Assembly (NCBI GenBank): GCA_022036555.1
Contig: CM039134.1
Location: forward strand, 7,068,818 to 7,132,817
Direction of reading: 5' to 3'
From: Microstegium vimineum
Taxonomy: Eukaryota; Streptophyta; Magnoliopsida; Poales; Poaceae
DNA: 64,000 nucleotides
Positions 56,817 to 64,000 of this stretch are shown here, one piece after another. Position numbers and translations under genes: made by a program. The stretch's first letter is position 1. Each line of letters starts with the position of its first letter. The notes under the pieces are model-generated. The model made no database searches, was not told the origin of the DNA, and saw only the letters and a program-made list of their open reading frames with translations.

Positions 56817-58104
56817 TGTCGGTGTTATGACCCGGGGTCAAGACCACCAACGAGTAAATTTGTATATCGCGTGCTCCCTCTCTCAGACGTGATGCTAGAT
56901 GGACACAAGGTTTATCCTGGTTCGGGCAAAGAAGGCCCTACGTCCAGCGGGGGGAGAATGACTTGTATTATCTCGCACCCAAAGCGTGCTCGTACAGGGG
57001 GTACAAGCTGTGTTACACGGAGTCGGCCACCCGAGGGGTCGATCGAGTGGCGGGGTGTGTGGAGTGTAGATTGTCAGAGTCTGAACTAGGGTCCCTGGGA
57101 ACGAAAGTCCGATCGTCCGACCTAGAGAGTCCCCAGAAGTCCCCCTATACGCGTCCCCTTTTATAGACCAAGGGGAGGCCCGAGGGTACAGGGTCCTAAC
57201 AGTAGCAGTATGGGTAGCGTATCCGCGGCTCAGTGTTGGCGGAGAGATGTTGAGTACTGTGGCGGCATGGCCTTCCCGTCCTTCTGGCGTCCCCGGTCGT
57301 GGCGGCAGTAGAAGTCGTCGCAGTGCAGTGTCCGCAGGCGGGCACGAGTCCCACGGCCGAAGCGGGACGGGGCGGATGGGACGGCTTCCGTACCGGAGTT
57401 GTTGAAGAGAGGGGGTCGAGCCCCCCGGTCGAGGGAGGGGGTCGAGCCCTGCGTGGCTCTGTCGCGTTCCCGAAGTCGTCGTCGAGGGTCGCACTGTTCA
57501 CTTTCCGAGGGGTACTGTTGGAGTCCGTACTCGCGTAGTGGCGGCACAGTTGACAGGAATCGGGGACCTGACGGGGAGTTGGCGGATTTGACAGCGGACG
57601 CGGGCGCCCATGTCTTTAGGTGGGTTCACTTTAACCCATGCCGGGAGCAGTTGGGTTAATCGAGCCCCTCGTCCGAGGGTCGTCCGCTCGACCCCTGGCC
57701 GAGGTAGAGGTCGAGGCGTCGACGGGGTCGAAAGGGTCGAGGTAGAGGTTGGTGGGTCGATCGTTCGACCCCTCGTCCGTTCTTCGTTTGTCGAGGTGGA
57801 GCCGAGGGGGGGGGGGGTCGTTCGCTCGCCCCCTCGGTCCGTCATCGAGGTGGAGCCGGGGGGTCGTTCGCTCGACCCCTCGTCCTTCGTCGAGGAGGAG
57901 CCGGGGGTCGTTCGCTCGCCCCCTCGTCCGTCGTCGAGGTGGAGCCGGCCCGTGGCTTGTTGCCGCAGTTGGTGTAGAGGGGGCCCTCGATTGATGGGCC
58001 GCGTCTTACCGAGTAGTGGGCTGGTCCTTGTCTTAAAAATGGTTGCTATGTTTAGCGTTAATTTATCGAAGGGTTTAGGGTACCCCTTACCTTCGTACCC
58101 GACA
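56817..58104 (+). repeat. 5' LTR of the retrotransposon
   Basis: Begins tgtcggtgttatgacccggg and ends cgtacccgaca, so the ends form TGTCGG/CCGACA. Preceded by ctact, the expected 5-bp target duplication, whose partner would lie beyond 64000. A TATA-like tttataga at 57160-57167 fits an LTR promoter. 1,288 bp. Confidence 0.8.
57753..57950 (+). repeat. Minisatellite within the LTR
   Basis: About four imperfect copies of a 45-55 bp GC-rich unit (cgttcgctcgccccctcgtc, then gtcgaggtggagccg), including a G-run near 57807-57818. Confidence 0.8.
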
Positions 58105-58117
58105 GTAGCCCCCGAGG

Positions 58118-58149
58118 CCCCAGAGGAGTGATTTAGAACTCCTCTGGGG
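58118..58149 (+). repeat. Perfect 12-bp-stem hairpin, copy 1
   Basis: ccccagaggagt (58118-58129), loop gatttaga, actcctctgggg (58138-58149). It starts only 13 bp inside the LTR border, where a primer-binding site would be expected. Confidence 0.85.
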
Positions 58150-58279
58150 GTTATGATACGCGTTTCTCGGAGGGAGTAAGGATTGCCCGGAGGTTTTGTC
58201 CTTGGCCTGCAGGGTTAGTGAGAAGTCCGATTCTCCGTGGGGTGCGTGCGAGCGCACCCCGCGGGGGTAGCCCCCGAGG

Positions 58280-58311
58280 CCCCAGAGGAGTGATTTAGAA
58301 CTCCTCTGGGG
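58280..58311 (+). repeat. Perfect 12-bp-stem hairpin, copy 2
   Basis: Same stem and same loop as copy 1 (58280-58291, loop, 58300-58311), 162 bp downstream, inside a repeated block of about 47 bp that starts gtagcccccgaggcc. Confidence 0.85.
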
Positions 58312-58408
58312 GCTAAAATACGTTGTATAGAGGGGACTTTTAAGGATACCTGGAGACGTGCACCCTGTCGACGGGTCGGTTCCATTCCTTTCCCTGAAAA
58401 GAGAAGTG

Positions 58409-59536
58409 TTCGAGGGCGGCTGTCGAACCCTACCGAGGGCCAGCCTTCGCTCCCTCGAGCACCACTGGAGTCAGAGCGCCCCGCCTGAGAGGTCATCTCT
58501 GTCTGCCAGGTTACGAGTTTTTCGACCCTCTTTCGTCGAGGGGTGCCGTGCGTAGTCGGGCCCTCGAGCCCTCGAATGGCTAGGCCTTCACTACCTCATA
58601 GCGTCCTTCCCACGAATCCTTTCGTTCGGATTGTGGGGTGAAGAGCATCGTGCTATCCTCGTTAGGACGAGCCCGAAGTCCTCGGCGAGCTATTCTCGGG
58701 CATGAGTCCATTAGAAATGGTGCCTTGTGCGGGTAAAAATCTGAGTGAGAACTCGTACCCCGTTCGATAGGGGTCGACTAGTGGCCCGGAGGCGTTCTCA
58801 TTGTTAAGCAAGCCGTGCGGCTTACTAAGCACGACCATGTGGATCACCAAGGTGCCAACCCCATTCGATAGGAGTTGGTGGCTCGATGCCTCCCAGCGTA
58901 GGGATCCTTAGGTGTTCCTAGGTATGCCTCGGATATGTCCCAGGGAGCCTCGAGAGTTCGTTCTCGAGCTACCGGGACATCTCTGACTCGTGTACTCGAG
59001 GGCGGCTGTCGAACTCCGTTCGTGGAGCCAGCCTTCGCTCCCTCAAGATTTGGGGGTGGACCGGAGTCCGTTAACCATGGGTCCTTCCAGACCTCAGGTA
59101 CTCGAGGGCGGCTGTCGAACCCTATGTAAGGGCCAGCCTTCGCTCCCTCAAGATTTGACGGATGGTTCGTCATCCGACGCTATCCTCAGGAGGAGGAGTC
59201 TGACCTTGTGGACCGCCGAGGGGAGAAGCAGGTGGTTGTTGTATTGAACTTGGGGACATACCTGTGCCGGAGCCCTCGAGGGAGGTTGTCGAACCCCTGG
59301 ACGGGCCAGCCTTTACCCCTTCGAGGCCATGGAACGAACTGCAGTTGGCGACCCGAGGCCCCGTCAGGCCTCGGGTACTCGAGGGGGGCTATCGAGCCCG
59401 TTCGTAGGCCGGCCTTTGTCCCCTCGAGATTTTGGGGGTGGACCGAGGTCCTAACCCGAAGTCATTTCTGGCCTCAGGTACTCGAGGGTAGCTGTCGAAC
59501 CCTCTTTCGAGGGCTAGCTCTTGCTGCCTCAAGATT
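58409..59536 (+). repeat. Six-copy diverged hairpin array in the leader
   Basis: Copies at 58409-58460, 58993-59048, 59099-59155, 59275-59326, 59376-59430 and 59479-59536. Each reads ctcgaggg...ggctgtcgaac...ccagcc...ccctcgag or a variant, and folds as an outer stem (CTCGAGGG/CCCTCGAG), a middle stem (GGCTG/CAGCC) and an inner stem (CCCT/AGGG). Variants keep pairing: the inner stem is CTCC/GGAG in copy 2, the middle stem AGCTG/TAGCT in copy 6, and the outer stem GGGG/CCCC in copy 5. Spacing is irregular. Confidence 0.8.
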
Positions 59537-59748
59537 CCTTACCCTCGAAGACGACGTTCCCAGCCGCGCGCCTTTTTAGGCGATATCCGTTCGGCGCACA
59601 GTGGCAGTTGCAGGGCGGAGTGCGGCGCGGAGCCCGATGATGGGACGGGACACCTTATCCTGGAGGGAATACGAGGAGGGGAGTGCAGGCGAATTAAATG
59701 CGGAGATTCCCTTGCCTGTTTGCCGGATCCGTCCGTTGGCCTCCGACG

Positions 59749-59944
59749 TATAAGTAGCGAAGGTGTGGAGTCGGGTGCTCTTTCCGCGCACTTGCCTTCC
59801 CCGCCTCCTTGCCTTCGTCTTCCTTGCCTTCTTCTCTCCGCCTCTGCCTTAGGCATCCCGCGAGCCAGAACTCGAGCGAGATAGAGAAAGAGAAAGATAG
59901 GGAACGTACCGTCCGCCTCTAAGTCCGAGCAAACCACCGTCCCT
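59749..59944 (+). promoter_or_regulatory. TATA-like box and leader before the retroelement ORF
   Basis: tataagt at 59749-59755, about 190 bp upstream of the ATG, followed by a pyrimidine-rich leader. It would give a transcript separate from the LTR promoter. Confidence 0.45.
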
Positions 59945-62900
59945 ATGGCCAATTTCGCGCTCGTCGCCGCCGATGACTGGCCCGCCTCATCGATCCGTCA
60001 CTCGCATCTGACGGGGTTGGTGGAGAGTGGTCTTCTCCGGCCCGTTACCACGGCGGAGAGGCCGGAGTGGATGCTTCTGCCGCGGGACCACGCCGAGCCC
60101 AACCCGCCGGAGGGGTACGTGGTGTCGTTCGAGATCTTCCATCGGGCGGGACTGGGGGCCCCACCCAGCCGCTTTCTGCGAGTGCTCCTCTACCATTATG
60201 GCGTGGAGCTCCAGCACCTCACCCCCAACGGCGTCAGCCAGGCGGCGATCTTCGCCGTGGTGTGCGAAGGCTACCTGGGGATCGAGCCCCACTGGGAGCT
60301 GTGGCTCCATATCTTCAAGGCCAGCATCTTCCACGCCTCGGTCACCGCTGGTACCCGCCGGAGGGTCAGGGCCGGGTGCTGCAGCATCTCCGTCAAGCGG
60401 ACGAAGTGTTGGCTTCCGGCGAAGCCGTCCTCGAGCCACTCCGGATGGCACTCCGGGTGGTTCTACCTGAGGAACGACGACGATCTGCTCCCGCCGTACA
60501 CCGGGAGGACACTCGACGCCGAGCCCGACCGATGGGGGTACGACGTCCCGACGGACAAGCAAAACTGCCTCGACGGCTTACTGGACGCGCTCAAGCGTCT
60601 GAAGGAGGCGGGGCTTACCGCGGAGATCGTCGCGTCGGCGTTCCACCGTCGGGGTCGTGCCACTGATGGCTCGACCTCTCTGCATCGACGAGATGGGTCC
60701 GGGGGTCGATCTCTCGGGATGTCGCCTCGTCGAGGAAGAACTGGCCCCGGACAGGGTGGTCAGCCGCGTCCGTCGTTTCTTCGCGGGGTCGTTCGACCCC
60801 AAGAACATCGCGAAGATCCCCACGAAGCCGGACGAGGGCTTCTTTGAGCTGGTAAGGTCCTTTCCTCCGGTTAGAGTCCTCGCTCTCGTCCCTTCCGTCC
60901 TCTCCGCCCGTGCTCTAACTGCCTTGCGTTCCGCAGGGAATGTGTCCTACAAACTCTCGCCTCCGCCGGTGAAGGAGGGCCGGACCACGAAGGAGGCGAA
61001 TCGCCTCTGCGCGGAGAAGCAGAAGGCCGACAAGGACAAAGCCAAGGCGAAGACGTCCAAGAGGGCCCGGGAGAGGGAGCTGAGGAATCAGCGGCGGGCC
61101 CGCTAGAGGCGGGAGGGCCTTGAGGAGGAGTTGTCGCCCTCGGAAGAGGAGGACGAGGAAGAGGAGGTGATAAACTGGAGCGATTTGGAGGAGGAGGAGA
61201 CGGCGCCCGAGCAGGCGGCCGTTGCAACTGGTGGAGGGGAGGGGTCGACCTCGAGGTCGGCCCCTTCCGTCGAAGCTGGGCCACGGGCGGAACGCCCCGT
61301 GGCTTCTCAGGAAGTCGTGCCGCGGCAGACGCGGTCGCAGACGTCGCGGTCCTCGTCGGGGGTCGACCGAGCGAGCCCCCGACGCGCGCCGCGTCGAGCG
61401 CACGGGTGTCGGGCCCGCCGGCGCAGGTGGGGACCGGCAAGGGGATGATGGTGGCGCCGCCATCGAGGGGTCCATCGAGTGAGGCCCCGAAGCCTGCCGC
61501 GTCGAGCGCGCGGGCGCCGAGCCCGTCGGCGCAGGTGGGGGCCGGCAAGGGGATGACGGTAGCGCCGCCGGCCCTTGCCTGGGAGAAGGTGCCGAGAGCC
61601 GCCTCGACCCCCGCTCCTCGGGCAGTGGTGCTCCAGAGCTCGACCAGCCCTACGGTCACCGGCCGACGCGCCGGGTTCCGAGGGGGTAAGTCGCTTTCAT
61701 AGACGTTTGTCTGTATTTTCTTTTTGTCGATAATGACCCATGCTTCTTTTTTAGGTCGAAGCGCCCGCAGGGAGCCGCGCCCCTCGCCCCCGCCAAAAAG
61801 CTCAAGACGGGGCTGCGGTGCAAGCAGCCGCCGAGGTCGGTCCGGCCGCCCCGCCCCCGTCGATGGTTACCCCCGAGGCGGCATGGGCAGCCACGACCCA
61901 GGAGGCGATGGCGCGGGGGAAGGCGCAGGGGGCCTCGGCATCTGCTCCGACGACGGAGGAGGCGAACCCGCCGGCGGTGGTGGCCACCGAAGCGACGGTC
62001 GTGGCGCCCGCGCGGCCGTCAGAAGAAGTCGCACCTGGCGCCCCGGGGGGCGCGGAGCTTCCGCCGATGGCAGTCGCGGCCGAGGAGGTGGAGGTGCTCG
62101 GGCCCCAGGCCCCCGTGAACGAGGGGGAGGCTCCGGCTCACCCAACGCCGGGGCGTTGGCCCGAGGGCCTAGCTGCGCTGGAGACTCGACTCCAGCTCGA
62201 GCGCAAGGGTACGACTGCCGCCGCGCCCGAGGGCCCCTCGACGACACCGGGGCTCGAGGTGGGGGGTCCGGTCGAGCGCGTCGAGGGAATGCCTGCGTCG
62301 ACGCAGGGCGGGATGTTGATGGAGTCCACCCCCGCCCAGGTGGACGAGATGGTGGCCGAGCTGGTGGACCCGGCGGAAATGGCCATCACCGCGGCTCCTC
62401 GGGCGGAGCCGGAGGTGGCTCAGCCTCCCCTCGAGGTTACGGGGCCGCTGTCTCGAGGTAAGTCACATTTCGACTCACTCGAGATGCAGTGGGTTCGCCT
62501 TGCTGGGTGTTAATTTTTTCGAGTCCTTCATCGCGCAGGGCCGCTCTACTGGCTGGTATCTTCTTCTACCGGTGGCGACGGCTTGGCGGGGCCGTCGACG
62601 TCCTCGCGAGGCGGCCCAGAGGACGGGAGAGGGCAGGCGGGAGAAGCCTCGCCCCTTTCCGCTTATCAAGGAGGGGGGGACCTGCGCGATGACATCACGG
62701 GACGGTCGAGGAGAGGATCGCCGCCCGCAGCGTGGCCTGGGGCCAGGAGCTCCTCGAGTTGGTGGACCCTCGAGACCCCGAGCGGCTCTTCCTCACGCTC
62801 GACGACCAGGCCGAGCTCCGACGGTGGGAACACGTCGAGGAGTATCGGGCCTTGTTTGAGCGCTCGGTACGTCGCGCTGCGGAGGTCGCCGCCGCGGACA

Positions 62901-64000
62901 TACGCGAGGGAATGGGGGTAGGTTTTGTTCTACCTTGGATTGTACTTGAATTGTCTGGTTGCCGTTTATTGACGGTCTTCGTTTTTATCTTCGTCAGTCG
63001 CTGCGGGTGAGGTCTTACGAGAAGTCCCAGTACATTCTCCGGGTACAGGGACAACTCTCGATCCTCCACGCCTCGCTAGATAGGGCGAGGGATGAGGTTG
63101 CCCGTGCGAAGGCTGAGACGGCGGCTGTCCAGAAGGATGCCGAGTCGAAGGTCGCCCATGCGAAGGCCGGCTACGAGGCCATCCAGAAGGAAGCCTGGGC
63201 GGCCTTGTCGTCGGCGCAAGGGAAGCTCGACGTCGTCGTTCAGTCGACCATCACCGTCGGGCTGGAGCGGGATGCTGCCCTCGAGGCCCAGCGCAAGGTG
63301 GAGGAGGAGGCTTCCCAGCTGAAGGAAGAGCTGGCCCGGGCGACGGAAGACATCCGAGGGCTCCGGGGAGACCTCGACGCCGTCTCCCGCGAGCGCGACG
63401 CTCTGGCCACCTCGGAAGAGAAGGCTCGGACCCGCGCGACCTCCTTGGGCGTGGTGGCGATGAACCAGAGGAGGGCCCTCGATGACGCACGCAGAACCAT
63501 CGAGGGCCTCGAGGCCAAGGTCAAGGATCAGTCCTCTGACCTTGTCGCCGTCCTCCGCCGGCTCGAGGAGACCGAGCAGGCCTACTCCACCTTGGACGTG
63601 CAGGCCCAAGGTGAGTGCTTCGAGGGTGTTGCAGAATCTGTCCTGCCTCGACCCTTTTTCTGCTTTTTTGGTGTTGACTATTGCTTGCTTGTTTCGGCAG
63701 AGCTCGTGAAGGAGAACGCCCGCGCCCACAAGGACCTGGACAATCTTCAGGGCCTCCTCGGCACTGAGGCGAACCTCAACGCGACGCTTGCGGCCACCAT
63801 CAACACCTTCTGCAACGACCTCTCGGTCAGGCCGGAGCCGGAGGTGGAGGGGGATGCTCGAGGGGACTCCCTACTGCACCGCTTCTACTCTATGACGCGG
63901 GGGGTGACGGAGAACGTCCGAGCCGCCCTGCATGTGGGCGTGAAGCGGGCCCTCGCGGTCGTCAACTCACTCTACGACGTGGACCTCAACCTCGTTGTCG
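59945..64000 (+). pseudogene. Multi-exon 'putative gypsy type transposon' ORF, frame-broken, partial
   Basis: Exon-like blocks 59945-60851, 60937-61685, 61755-62457, 62539-62917, 62998-63610 and 63701 to the edge are separated by 69-90 nt stretches with GT/AG ends and pyrimidine tracts. The last three junctions keep the frame exactly. Block 1 carries the N-terminal domain annotated in grasses as putative gypsy type transposon (SFEIFHRAGLGAPPSRFLR, GWFYLRNDDDLLPPYTGR, DEGFFEL). Block 2 is Lys/Arg- then Glu-rich. Block 3 is Ala/Pro/Glu low complexity. Blocks 4-6 form a long coiled coil ending in VKRALAVVNSLYDVDL. Frame changes lie near 60653, the block 1/2 join, 61370, 61820 and 62700, and a TAG at 61104-61106. 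No product is expected from this copy. The biochemical role of the family is unknown to me; a gag-like structural part is one guess. Confidence 0.75.

Larger units (their letters stand above)
56817..64000 (+). mobile_element. Large LTR retrotransposon, right end outside the window
   Basis: 5' LTR (56817-58104), structured leader (58105-59940), intron-containing ORF of the 'putative gypsy type transposon' family (59945 onward). No integrase, protease or reverse transcriptase appears before the window ends. The ORF family is usually found in non-autonomous or chimeric gypsy-type elements of grasses. The 3' LTR should lie to the right. Confidence 0.8.

Noticed and set aside
56895..57494. A 199-residue minus-strand frame in the LTR
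   Set aside because: Lies entirely within the LTR; no domain, and explained by composition.
60871..61659. A 262-residue minus-strand frame opposite the retroelement ORF
   Set aside because: Antisense shadow of the Lys/Arg/Glu- and Ala/Pro-rich blocks.

Overview
The window is nuclear DNA of a grass, most likely a panicoid/Andropogoneae type (sorghum, sugarcane or Miscanthus relative). The evidence is spliced plant genes with GC-rich first exons, many grass-type MITEs (Stowaway with TA target duplications, Tourist-like with TAA/TTA duplications, hAT-like with 8-bp duplications), a tRNA-derived SINE, and LTR retrotransposons with TGTCGG...CCGACA ends. There is no prokaryotic organisation, no operon and no CRISPR array. 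The species call is inference.

Four host genes are well supported. (1) 10444-13109 (+): an 11-exon NDRG/NDL (N-MYC downregulated-like) protein of 347 aa, complete and in frame across all ten introns. (2) 17237-19549 (-): a coiled-coil protein of unknown function, at least four exons, 3' end uncertain. (3) 30127-31781 (+): a three-exon zinc-knuckle plus SHAQKYF MYB-related factor of 372 aa with R/KLFGV and EAR-type repression motifs. (4) 50848-52008 (+): a single-exon plant arginine-rich tandem CCCH zinc finger protein of 386 aa. They look like unrelated single-copy genes; nothing suggests that they act together.

The space between them is transposon-rich. 1-2700 holds a 5'-truncated LINE broken by two nonsense codons and a frameshift. 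3.3-10 kb holds MITEs. 14.1-17.1 kb is a nested cluster: a SINE inside a Stowaway MITE, a 189-bp tandem duplication across their junction, a four-copy array of about 330 bp and a large inverted repeat, lying just beyond the 3' end of the coiled-coil gene. Three copies of one Tourist-like MITE lie at 20.0, 20.2 and 42.0 kb. hAT-like elements lie at 32.7 and 36.7 kb, a candidate Helitron 3' end at 39.26 kb, and a Ty3/gypsy remnant (LTR tail, tRNA-Met-type primer site, gag start) at 48.7-49.9 kb.

From 56817 to the right edge runs one large LTR retrotransposon. It has a 1,288-bp 5' LTR, a 1.8-kb leader with two identical hairpins and six diverged copies of another hairpin, its own TATA-like box, and an intron-containing ORF of the 'putative gypsy type transposon' family that carries several frameshifts and a stop. 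The element continues past the window. The most unusual observations are the covarying hairpin array, the multi-intron ORF inside an LTR element, and a histone-H3-tail-like N-terminus on the decayed gag at 49.7 kb.
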